From positions 1 to 44,534 of the forward strand of contig JAKSDI010000148.1 in the NCBI GenBank assembly GCA_022360175.1: a stretch of 44,534 nucleotides of DNA, written 5' to 3'. The stretch comes from Chitinophagales bacterium. GTDB lineage: Bacteria; Bacteroidota; Bacteroidia; Chitinophagales; Saprospiraceae. The notes beneath the pieces are model-generated. The model did not search any database and had not been told where the DNA came from. It saw nothing but the letters and a program-made list of their open reading frames with translations. This document shows positions 33,731 to 41,237 of this stretch, one piece after another; the first letter of the stretch is position 1; every line of letters begins with the position of its first letter. The translations under genes were made by a program, and so were the position numbers.

Positions 33731-35143
33731 ATGAAGAACAGCAAATTATGGGAGCTATTAAGTGTTTTACCGCCTTCATTTATCAAAGACGCAGGCCGTT
33801 GGATACAGTCTCCTTTCTATAACCGAAAAGATCAATTAATCAGGCTTTGGGAGTACCTGGAGCAATGCCTGAAAAAAGCACAATTGCCAGAAACGCACGA
33901 ACAAATTTTCAGCGCGGCCTTTCCCCAAGAGGACTTTGATATCAATAAGCTACGACTAGCTACAAGTGACTTATACAAATTGCTGCTAGAATTTGTAGCC
34001 TATCAGGAATGGCAGAAGGAACCATTATCCAGCTATCTATACCAGGTTCGATTTTTACGCAAAGCAGGCCTCAACAAACTGGCACAACAACAACTAAAAC
34101 AAGGCCTTCAACTTAGTGAACGCCATCAAATACGCAATGCAGACTACTTCCGGCTCCGATACGAAATGATGGCAGAACGCTATACGTTCGATACCCGCAG
34201 CCGTCCTACAGAAAATACGCCCTTAAGATTATTATCAGCTACTGCAGATATAGCGTTGCTTAGTGCCAAATTACGCCAGGCTTGTCTTGCCATTTCTCAT
34301 CAGTCAGTATATAGTTCTGACTATCAACCTGGTTTTACGGAGGAAGCCATCCGTTATATTGCAGATAATGGATTAGAATCGGAACCTGCCATCGGCCTTT
34401 ATTACTACTGTTATTTCATGATGCAGGATCATTCTACAGATAGTTATTTTCAGGAATTTAAAAAACTGCTTTTCCAGCATGGAGCAAGCTTCCCTGAAGC
34501 AGAAACCCGCGAATTACACCTCATGGGTATCAACTATTGTATTCAGCAAGTTAACCAGGGTGATGAATCCTACTTTGATGCAATCATGGACTTTTACAAA
34601 AAAGGGATCTTAGGCGGTTACCTTTTGGAAAATGGAGTACTCTCCCGTTTTACTTACTACAATATCGTCGCTGCCGGGCTACGTACCGGGCAATACAACT
34701 GGGTAAAACAATTCATACACGATTATCGTGTTAAACTAGATCGCTATTATCGCGAAAGCTCTTTTAGTTTTTGTCTTGCCCGATTGGAATACGCTCAACA
34801 AAAATATGAAGATGCTCTTCCCTTACTCCAAAAAGCCAACTATCGCGACCCTTTACTCAATCTCTCTGCCAAGACCTTGCTTCTAAAGATTTATTATGAA
34901 ACAGATGAATATGAGCTCCTCCACGCTCACCTCGATGCCATGCAAAATTACATACGCCGCAAACGCGTGATCGGTTATCATAAAACCAACTACCTCAATA
35001 TCATTCGTTATACCCGCAAACTAGTGGCTGTTAATCATTATGATAAAAAAGCACTAGAAAAATTCTATACTCAAATTGAAACGGAAGAAGTACTGACGGA
35101 AAGGAGATGGTTATTGGGGAGGTTTAGGGGTTTAGGGGTTTAG
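33731..35143 (+). CDS. 470-residue protein of unknown family, module copy B
   Basis: Same length and clear paralogue of the protein at 27688-29100. Conserved blocks are WIQSPFYNRKDQLIRLWEYL near the start, KLRQACLAISHQSVYSSD, LLENGVLSRFTYYNIVAAGL, YNWVKQFIHDYRVKLDRYYR, YEDALPLLQKANYRDPLLNL, AKTLLLKIYYETDEYELLHA and YIRRKRVIGYHKTNYLNIIR. It has no signal peptide or membrane segment. It differs at the extreme C-terminus: after RRWL the last nine residues (LGRFRGLGV) are encoded by the start of an octamer array, whereas copy A ends EEKITALIK. It diverges from the giant secreted gene, 215 bp apart. Function unknown. Confidence 0.85.
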   Translation: MKNSKLWELLSVLPPSFIKDAGRWIQSPFYNRKDQLIRLWEYLEQCLKKAQLPETHEQIFSAAFPQEDFDINKLRLATSDLYKLLLEFVAYQEWQKEPLSSYLYQVRFLRKAGLNKLAQQQLKQGLQLSERHQIRNADYFRLRYEMMAERYTFDTRSRPTENTPLRLLSATADIALLSAKLRQACLAISHQSVYSSDYQPGFTEEAIRYIADNGLESEPAIGLYYYCYFMMQDHSTDSYFQEFKKLLFQHGASFPEAETRELHLMGINYCIQQVNQGDESYFDAIMDFYKKGILGGYLLENGVLSRFTYYNIVAAGLRTGQYNWVKQFIHDYRVKLDRYYRESSFSFCLARLEYAQQKYEDALPLLQKANYRDPLLNLSAKTLLLKIYYETDEYELLHAHLDAMQNYIRRKRVIGYHKTNYLNIIRYTRKLVAVNHYDKKALEKFYTQIETEEVLTERRWLLGRFRGLGV

Positions 35144-35162
35144 GGGTTTAGGGGTTTAGGGG
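35123..35162. repeat. Five perfect TTTAGGGG octamers, G-quadruplex-capable
   Basis: Units begin at 35123, 35131, 35139, 35147 and 35155. The stop codon of the plus-strand gene (TAG, 35141-35143) is inside the third unit. The plus-strand transcript would carry five G4 tracts with TTTA loops, a textbook G-quadruplex pattern. The array is followed by GGAGTTTAAATGGTTTAAA, a decayed continuation. Confidence 0.95.
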
Positions 35163-35260
35163 AGTTTAAATGGTTTAAAATCGAGTTTGTTACTACTTTA
35201 TATCATTTATAATTTAATTCTAAACCAGCAACTTTATAAACCATCTAAACTAAAAAGGGC

Positions 35261-35740
35261 TTATCTTCCAATATTCCTCTTCTTTTCTTCAATAGCCCCC
35301 ACTACTGCTCTAAGACAGGTTTCGAATTCTTTTTTCAGGCGTTGCTCCCAAAAACGGAAGACGGTATAGCCCATTAGTTGCAATTGTTGGGTATTATGCT
35401 GGTCGCGCTGCATATTGCGCTCTATTTTGGGAATCCAGTAGGCTCGATTGCGTTGGATGCGTTGTTTTTTTTCTTTCCAATTATATCCATGCCAAAACTC
35501 ACCATCAATGAAGATGGCAATTTTGTATTTTTTAATCGCAATATCTGGTTTTCCTGGTAGGCTTTTCACATCCTTTCGATAACGATACCCCATATTCCAG
35601 AGGGCTTTTCTGAGTTTTATTTCCGGTTTAGTATCAGATGATTTTATTTTGCGCATCAACTTAGAGCGCTGCTCAGGAGTGTAGTGGGTCTGAGCTTCTT
35701 CAAATGAAGGAACCTTGATTTTATCATCTTTGTTACCCAC
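35261..35740 (-). CDS. vsr: Vsr-like very short patch repair endonuclease
   Basis: A 159-residue protein of the Vsr family, which nicks DNA beside T:G mismatches created by deamination of 5-methylcytosine. The order RSKLMRKIKSSDTKPE (25-40), LRKALWNMGYRYRKD, LPGKPDIAI (61-69), IDGEFWHGYNW (78-88), YWIPKIERNMQRD and LMGYTVFRFWEQRL is diagnostic. In E. coli Vsr a zinc site uses Cys in the CFWHHHHC region; here it is EFWHGYNW, so those ligands are absent, as in a known subgroup. No cytosine methyltransferase is in the window. It is convergent with the 470-residue gene. Confidence 0.92.
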   Translation of the reverse strand: MGNKDDKIKVPSFEEAQTHYTPEQRSKLMRKIKSSDTKPEIKLRKALWNMGYRYRKDVKSLPGKPDIAIKKYKIAIFIDGEFWHGYNWKEKKQRIQRNRAYWIPKIERNMQRDQHNTQQLQLMGYTVFRFWEQRLKKEFETCLRAVVGAIEEKKRNIGR

Positions 35741-35811
35741 AATAACTTATTAATTCTTGAATAATAATCTTAATATAGTGTATCTATCACTACAATTCAA
35801 TACTCTCTTCT

Positions 35812-36806
35812 ATGTTTAAGACATATTTCCTTTTTTTATAGCCTGCTCTTTCACGGCTACTCTTGTGATAGGACAAGAACAAATTACATTTAAGCCTGGA
35901 TCTGATTGTGGAAAAGATGCTATAGTTTAGTTTTTAGAAAACGTTTCCCCTACATATGGAAATGCTAATGAAAAAAATTATGGCAACCATGCCTTACCTT
36001 TAATGGAATGGACATGGGGTGGAATCCCCGGGCGGCGCTGGCTACTGATTGACTTCCAGGAACTAGCTATTTTCCCTCCTGAAACAAATATCTTAGAGGC
36101 CAAACTCAGTTTTTTCCACCAGCCTAGCACAGGAGACGATGATCACTCTACTCCAGCCATGACTGGCCTGCCTCATATTGCTTTCATACAACGAATTACT
36201 GATCCCTGGGAAGAGGATGAAGTCACCTGGAATAATCAGCCTGCTACTACAACCGACAAACAGGTTTCAATAGGCCCTCCCAGTAATGTAACTCAAGATT
36301 TTAAAGATATAGACGTCACAGGTATCATTCAGGATATGGTAGCACTTCCTGATAATCGTTTTGGGATGCTCTTAAAAATGGAATTATCTGAACATTATCA
36401 GAAACTTATATTTGCATCAAGTGATTCCGGAGCCTCTCAGTTGTGGCCAGAACTCACAATTACATACGAAGAGGTGAGCCCTCTAATTCCTTACGATGAA
36501 GCACTAGCTGGCACTGAGTGTTCTAATTGTGTTGTTCAGGTACCCAATATTTTCACACCTAACAATGATGGGGTGAATGATGAATTCGGAATATTGAGTC
36601 ATAATTGTAGTATCACAGCATTTAGTTTAGAAATATACAATCGTTGGGGAGGGCTTGTCTTTAACAGCCATGATGTAAATAAATGGTGGGATGGTAGCTA
36701 CAATGGTAAGCCAGCCCCTATTAAAGCGTATTTTTTTATAGCCCAATACCATTACTCTAATGGCTCCTCACAACAGAAGAAAGGAAGCCTTCATCTAGCC
36801 CGGTAA
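35812..36806 (+). pseudogene. Disrupted T9SS type-B protein with DNRLRE domain
   Basis: An ATG at 35812 opens a signal peptide, but the T-run at 35831-35837 is one T short. With one extra T the peptide reads MFKTYFLFFIACSFTATLV and the rest follows in frame (IGQEQITFKPGSDCGKDAIV). A second lesion, TAG at 35928-35930, interrupts that frame; then FLENVSPTYGNANEKNYG leads into the intact part from 36003. The intact 267 residues contain a DNRLRE/CBM96-like region (EAKLSFFH; WEEDEVTWNNQPATT; DVTGIIQDMV) and a C-terminal type-B sorting domain (PNIFTPNNDGVNDEFGI; IYNRWGGLVFNS; WWDGSYNGKPAP). Two independent lesions suggest a true pseudogene rather than a sequencing slip. Confidence 0.85.
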
Positions 36807-36951
36807 TCGACCAACATCATTTCCATATCGACGACCTGGGCTGGATTTCGAAACAAATTTTATTCGTATATTGTACTATTATGCCAGACCCATTATATTT
36901 AAGGTTGATTTGTTATTTACCAAATTTGTAAAAAATTAAACACACATAATA

Positions 36952-37731
36952 ATGAGTAGAAGAAAAGGATTTTTTGAATCGCGCAATCCTGTTATGAAAG
37001 ACAAACTGTACCAGCAGTCTTCCAATGAAGTAATTGATGGTGAGATGGTAAGAGGTGGTATCATCAGTGAGCGCATGACGGTACAGGGAGCCATTAATAA
37101 ATCATTTGTTTTAGGAGGTATAATGCTGGCCACTGCACTGTTTGCATTTACAGCTGCTCCTGCTCTTCAGCCACTACTAATGTGGGGTGGAGCAATAGGA
37201 GGCCTTATAGTCGTATTAATTGCCTCTTTCCGTCCGAAATCTTCTCCTATTACGGCTCCGATTTATGCAGCACTGGAAGGATTGTTTGTAGGCGGCATTT
37301 CAGCAGTTTATGCGAGTGCATTTAACGGTATCGTTTTTCAGGCGGTGACCTTAACAATGGCAGTATTCTTTTTGATGTTATTCATCTATAAAGCAAGAAT
37401 TATAAAAGTAACCAGTAAATTCAGAACAGGTGTTATTATGGCTACTGGAGCTGTATTTGTTGTTTATCTTTTAAGCTGGGTACTATCTATGTTTGGTATC
37501 AATATGCCATATCTGCACGAAGGAGGCATGATTGGTATCGGTATTAGCCTGGTTATTGTAGGTATCGCATCTCTTAATCTATTGCTTGATTTCGATAATT
37601 TTGAAAAAGGAGAACAGTATGGTGCTCCTAAATACATGGAGTGGTTTTCTGCCATGGGCCTATTAGTTACTCTAGTATGGTTGTATATCGAAATTTTAAG
37701 GTTGATCGCGATATTCTCTTCAAATGATTAG
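36952..37731 (+). CDS. Bax inhibitor-1/YccA family membrane protein
   Basis: A 259-residue inner-membrane protein with seven predicted transmembrane segments after a 45-residue cytoplasmic lead. Family signatures are MTVQGAINKSFVLGGIMLATA, SSPITAPIYAALEGLFVGGIS and LLDFDNFEKGEQYGAPKYMEW. This is the YccA-like group with the long N-terminal extension common in Bacteroidota and Actinobacteria. Function in bacteria is unclear; a Ca2+-leak or protease-modulating role is suggested for relatives. Confidence 0.92.
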   Translation: MSRRKGFFESRNPVMKDKLYQQSSNEVIDGEMVRGGIISERMTVQGAINKSFVLGGIMLATALFAFTAAPALQPLLMWGGAIGGLIVVLIASFRPKSSPITAPIYAALEGLFVGGISAVYASAFNGIVFQAVTLTMAVFFLMLFIYKARIIKVTSKFRTGVIMATGAVFVVYLLSWVLSMFGINMPYLHEGGMIGIGISLVIVGIASLNLLLDFDNFEKGEQYGAPKYMEWFSAMGLLVTLVWLYIEILRLIAIFSSND

Positions 37732-37791
37732 AAGTTTTTAAATTAAAATCTCTGTTCCTTTTATCAGGAGCAAACTAGTAAATATATACGG

Positions 37792-37834
37792 CGCGGATAT
37801 TCTTCATCAATTAGAATATCCGCGTTTTGTTTTT
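37792..37834 (+). terminator. Intrinsic terminator after the BI-1 family gene
   Basis: CGCGGATATTCT (37792-37803) and AGAATATCCGCG (37813-37824) form a perfect 12-bp stem with a 9-nt loop, followed by TTTTGTTTTT. It ends only 12 bp before the next gene's ATG, so the DksA-like gene must have its promoter in or before this structure, or be read through. Confidence 0.92.
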
Positions 37835-37846
37835 AAACCCAATTAT

Positions 37847-38179
37847 ATGGATGCTACAGCAAGAAAACAGCTAAAAGAGAAGATCGAAAATCTGATTGTA
37901 AAGCTGGAAGATGAAATTCAGCGCCTGGAAGAAGCGACCCGTCCAATTGGTCCTGAGAATGCTATTGGCAGGGTAAGCCGGATGGATGCTATCAACAACA
38001 AAAGTGTATCAGAGGCCTCTCTTCGATCTTCTAAAAGGAAATTATCAAGCTTAAGAGTAGCGCTGACTAAAATTGAAACCCCTGATTTTGGGATTTGTGC
38101 CCGTTGTAAAAATCCTATTCCTCCTGCAAGGCTTATGTTTATGCCGGAAAGTACTCGCTGTGTCAACTGTGCACAATAA
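37847..38179 (+). CDS. DksA/TraR family zinc-finger protein
   Basis: A 110-residue protein with two long helices (residues 5-32 and 55-77) and a four-cysteine zinc finger, Cys84, Cys87, Cys105 and Cys108 (ICARCKNPIPPARL...TRCVNC). DksA-like proteins bind the RNA polymerase secondary channel and change promoter kinetics with ppGpp. The acidic DxxDA tip of classical DksA is not obvious in the loop (NAIGRVSRMDAINN), so activity may differ. Preceded by a strong terminator only 12 bp upstream. Confidence 0.88.
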   Translation: MDATARKQLKEKIENLIVKLEDEIQRLEEATRPIGPENAIGRVSRMDAINNKSVSEASLRSSKRKLSSLRVALTKIETPDFGICARCKNPIPPARLMFMPESTRCVNCAQ

Positions 38180-38182
38180 AAA

Positions 38183-38215
38183 ACAGGGTAACTACATCGA
38201 AACGTAGCACCCTGT
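38183..38215 (+). terminator. Possible hairpin terminator after the DksA-like gene
   Basis: ACAGGGT (38183-38189) and ACCCTGT (38209-38215) pair, with an inner CTAC/GTAG, directly after the stop. No T-run follows, so it is a weak call. Confidence 0.4.
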
Positions 38216-38598
38216 ATAACCCCAAAAAACCAAATGAAAACAATCTACATATGAATATTCTTCAATTCCAAAGAGTGGAATGTTTGTTCGTTTTATAGAT
38301 AAACACACAGAAACTATTTTAGTTTATTTGTGTCCTCTTTACGCAAAGTTAACACTAATTTTGAAATGAAAAAGCACTTTGCAAGTTTTTTAACCTTCAA
38401 ATAGGTTACATATGTGACAATATTTTGCCTGATTTAATAAGAAATTGCCTGTCACAATTTCGGAACTAAGTTATAACATTTATCACGAAAGAACAACATC
38501 CTTTCTAAGGAAAAATGTTAAACTTTAATCATAAATCAAAATCAATTTAATAGAATTCTCTAACAGAGTCAATTACAGGCTTATAAAAAAATGAAAAA
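38216..38598. other. Intergenic stretch without recognisable gene
   Basis: AT-rich leader of radA, with stops in all frames. I see no hairpin, tRNA or conserved RNA that I recognise. CAAATAGGTTACATATGTGACAAT (about 38398-38421) includes TCACATATGT-like near-palindromic bases, but nothing firm. A long 5' leader for radA is possible. Confidence 0.5.
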
Positions 38599-39978
38599 TT
38601 GGCCAAAGTCAAAAAAATATTTGCCTGCACCAATTGTGGTGCGACCTCTCCTAAATGGGTAGGAAAATGTAATCATTGCCATGAATGGAATACTTATGTT
38701 GAGGAAATTATTACAAAAGAAACCTCTCAGGAAAGCAAGCAAAAGTCATGGAAGCAGCCTGCTCAAACGGTAGCAAAAGCCCAGCCAATAGCGCTACCAG
38801 ACATAAAAGCAGGAAACACAAAAAGGCTTAACACACCAGATGGTGAACTAAACAGAGTCTTGGGAGGTGGGATTGTACCAGGTTCTCTTGTATTAATTGG
38901 AGGACAGCCAGGTATTGGTAAATCTACTCTTTTACTGCAGCTTACTTTGCAGCTTGATCATACGATACTTTACATATCAGGAGAAGAAAGCGAAGAGCAA
39001 ATAAAAATGCGCGCTGACCGAATTGGAGGCAAAGCTGAAAAATGTTACATATTAGCAGAAACTAACACGCACAAAATTTTTAAGCATGCACAGCAACTCG
39101 AACCAGCATTAATCATAATTGATTCTATTCAGACGCTCTCCAGTCCACATATTGAGTCTATGCCTGGCAGTGTTTCTCAGGTGAGGGAGTGTGCAGGAGA
39201 ACTACAACGATTTGCAAAAGAATCAGGCATCCCAATATTCATCATCGGACATATAACCAAAGAAGGTTCTATTGCAGGCCCCAAACTGCTTGAACACATC
39301 GTTGATGCTGTTTTGCAATTTGAAGGAGATCGAAATTATACCTATCGCATTTTACGAACTATTAAAAATCGCTTTGGTAGTACTGACGAATTGGGAATCT
39401 ATGAAATGCAGGCCAATGGGCTAAGAGAAGTCCCTAATCCTTCCGAATTGCTACTGTCACAAAAAGATGAAGATCTCAGTGGTAGTGCTATTGCTGCTAC
39501 AATAGAAGGTATGCGTCCTATGTTAATAGAATCACAAGCATTGGTAAGTACATCTGTTTATAGCGCTCCTCAGCGTTCAGCTACCGGTTTTGACCTGAGA
39601 CGGTTAAGTATGTTGCTCGCAGTACTAGAAAAACGAAATGGGTTGCCTTTTGCTCAAAACGATGTCTTTTTAAATATTGCAGGTGGCTTAAAAGTAGATG
39701 ATCCGGCAATTGATTTAGCTATTGTAAGTGCACTTATTTCATCTTTGGAAGACGTATCCATTCCCACTACGGTATGTTTTGCTGGAGAAGTAGGCTTGTC
39801 GGGCGAAATTCGTGCAGTAAATCGCATAGAACAACGTATACAGGAAGCCAATCGGCTGGGGTTTGAAGAAATTTTCATCTCAAAATACAACACCAAAGGG
39901 CTTGATCCTGATCGTTATAGTATTCGTATTCGTACAATTGGTAAAATAGAAGAATTGTATAAAGCTTTGTTTGAATGA
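38599..39978 (+). CDS. radA: DNA repair protein RadA
   Basis: A 459-residue RadA/Sms, a DnaB-like helicase helping branch migration in recombination. Zinc finger Cys10, Cys13, Cys24, Cys27 (CTNCGATSPKWVGKCNHC); Walker A GGQPGIGKST (101-110); Walker B region LIIIDSIQTL; the RadA-specific KNRFG (256-260); and a C-terminal Lon-like domain (FLNIAGGLKVDDPAIDLAI; GEVGLSGEIRAVNRIEQRI). The start is TTG at 38599, fixed by the family's MAKxKxxFxCxNCG start; the nearby ATG at 38591 is out of frame. Confidence 0.96.
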   Translation: MAKVKKIFACTNCGATSPKWVGKCNHCHEWNTYVEEIITKETSQESKQKSWKQPAQTVAKAQPIALPDIKAGNTKRLNTPDGELNRVLGGGIVPGSLVLIGGQPGIGKSTLLLQLTLQLDHTILYISGEESEEQIKMRADRIGGKAEKCYILAETNTHKIFKHAQQLEPALIIIDSIQTLSSPHIESMPGSVSQVRECAGELQRFAKESGIPIFIIGHITKEGSIAGPKLLEHIVDAVLQFEGDRNYTYRILRTIKNRFGSTDELGIYEMQANGLREVPNPSELLLSQKDEDLSGSAIAATIEGMRPMLIESQALVSTSVYSAPQRSATGFDLRRLSMLLAVLEKRNGLPFAQNDVFLNIAGGLKVDDPAIDLAIVSALISSLEDVSIPTTVCFAGEVGLSGEIRAVNRIEQRIQEANRLGFEEIFISKYNTKGLDPDRYSIRIRTIGKIEELYKALFE

Positions 39979-40041
39979 TGTAGTTATGTAGTCAGTGGAC
40001 CAGAGGGTTATGTAGTTAGAGGTGCATGTAGTTATATAGTT
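39978..40041. repeat. Octamer array ATGTAGTT
   Basis: ATGTAGTT or one-base variants at 39978, 39986, 40010, 40026 and 40034, beginning on the last base of the radA stop codon. It has the same 8-bp period as the arrays at 14171 and 35123 but a different unit. It creates a spurious long frame on the minus strand. Confidence 0.7.
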
Positions 40042-40362
40042 ACAGGGTGACAAATAGCTTAGTGTTAGGGGTATCATGGTGATGTGGTATTTCGGTTTTG
40101 CCAGTATTATGGCATGATGATGCATTTGAGATTCATAGTAGTGGCTTCCTATCTTTTTCAAAGTTTTAGCCTGTTATTAAATCGCAAGCGTACTCAACGA
40201 TGTTTTGAATTGAACCTAAATCTTTTTTAATTGGTAAACATAAGACCTCACCACACTAAGCCTTCCTAAATCATATTAAACCAACTAAACCTCATCCTCA
40301 CCACATCACGATATCACCCTTCGCCCAACAGAGCTGATAAGCGTAGTTGGGACATCCTCCCC
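40042..40362. other. Low-complexity stretch without gene
   Basis: About 320 bp of C/T/A-rich sequence between the octamer array and the beta/gamma-crystallin gene stop. Phrases such as CCTCACCACA and AAACCAACTAAACCTCATCC recur loosely, perhaps decayed repeats. No coding or RNA signal seen. Confidence 0.5.
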
Positions 40363-41010
40363 TCATATCCTCTCTATCCTAATTGAGGAAATACGATCAT
40401 TCCACCAATTCTGCCCGCGAGGAGCAGACCAATTGTTTTCAAGAACAAGACAACGGCCTCGAAAATAAGAATGCTCATATGCAATGACACGATAGCCCTC
40501 AGGGACAAAAATCGAACTAATACGGTCATTCCAAAATTCATTGGAATGTTCCACTGTCCATTCCCAGTAGATACGTTTGGAAGAGCCATTAAAATGGTCA
40601 TGTTCAAAGATCGTTACAGGTACTTTATTGCGATGTCCTCTCCCGCGGCGTCCATCACAATGGTGATCTCCCTCCCATCCGCTTCTATTCCTTACTACTC
40701 TAATAGAAGATATACGGTCACACCAATAACGATTATTTCTACCATTCCAGCTATTCGTTAAAACCCAATGTCTGCCTCTGAAGTAACTATCTTCATACAC
40801 CCATACCTCCCATCCGCTGGGAATATGTATAGATGAGATATGATCATTCCAGGGATCTCTACTACTTCGCACAGACCATTCCTCTGTTACACTTAAGTAA
40901 TCTCCTCTATAATTGGGATCAAAAAATAGTTTAACGCTTTCCTGTCCGTACAAGCTAAAAATAGGGGAAAAGCCTAATAGAATTAAAAGACTGGTTAAGA
41001 TCGTTTTCAT
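40363..41010 (-). CDS. Secreted beta/gamma-crystallin protein with four Ca2+ motifs
   Basis: A 215-residue protein with a signal peptide (residues 1-22). Two beta/gamma-crystallin domains each with two Greek keys: the YxxxxFRG strand signatures (NYRGDYLSV, SYFRGRHWVL, HFNGSSKRIYW, SYFRGRCLVL) and the (N/D)(N/D)xxSS calcium motifs NDHISS (55-60), CDRISS (97-102), NDRISS (161-166) and NDRISS (204-209). The second motif has Cys in the first position. A Gly/Arg/His-rich linker (HHCDGRRGRGHRN, 116-128) separates the domains. Three or four Ca2+ sites are therefore likely. Role unknown; possibly an extracellular matrix or stress protein. Preceded and followed by non-coding sequence, so it is monocistronic. 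Confidence 0.92.
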   Translation of the reverse strand: MKTILTSLLILLGFSPIFSLYGQESVKLFFDPNYRGDYLSVTEEWSVRSSRDPWNDHISSIHIPSGWEVWVYEDSYFRGRHWVLTNSWNGRNNRYWCDRISSIRVVRNRSGWEGDHHCDGRRGRGHRNKVPVTIFEHDHFNGSSKRIYWEWTVEHSNEFWNDRISSIFVPEGYRVIAYEHSYFRGRCLVLENNWSAPRGQNWWNDRISSIRIERI

Positions 41011-41145
41011 AATTATTTGCAGATGTTTTCAATAATATTGGTACTCCAATGATAACAAGTATCTAGCACCTCCACTACTACAAAACCTGCCTTTAACCAG
41101 ACTTTAAAGAGTGTGAACAGGTGTTAAAATTACTTTAGGTTCGGA

Positions 41146-41183
41146 TAATAAAAGGAGAAGGCCAAACTTGCGTTCGACCTTCT
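41146..41183 (-). terminator. Intrinsic terminator of the TonB-dependent receptor gene
   Basis: On the minus strand AGAAGGTCGAA...TTTGGCCTTCT folds as an 11-bp stem with two wobbles and a 6-nt loop, followed by CCTTTTATTAT. It lies about 55 bp beyond the stop at 41238. Confidence 0.75.
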
Positions 41184-41237
41184 ACCATCAAAATTACGCA
41201 TCCACACGTAATGCATTCTCTTTCTTAGCTTTTGTGC

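Noticed and set aside
24711-35143. Toxin-immunity or defence system for the duplicated module
   Set aside because: No nuclease, pore-forming or other toxic domain is visible in the secreted proteins, and the 470-residue proteins show no immunity-like features.
39880-40161. A 93-codon minus-strand frame with a Thr/Tyr-rich sequence
   Set aside because: It is the reverse reading of the octamer array after radA and overlaps radA's 3' end; composition is repeat-driven.
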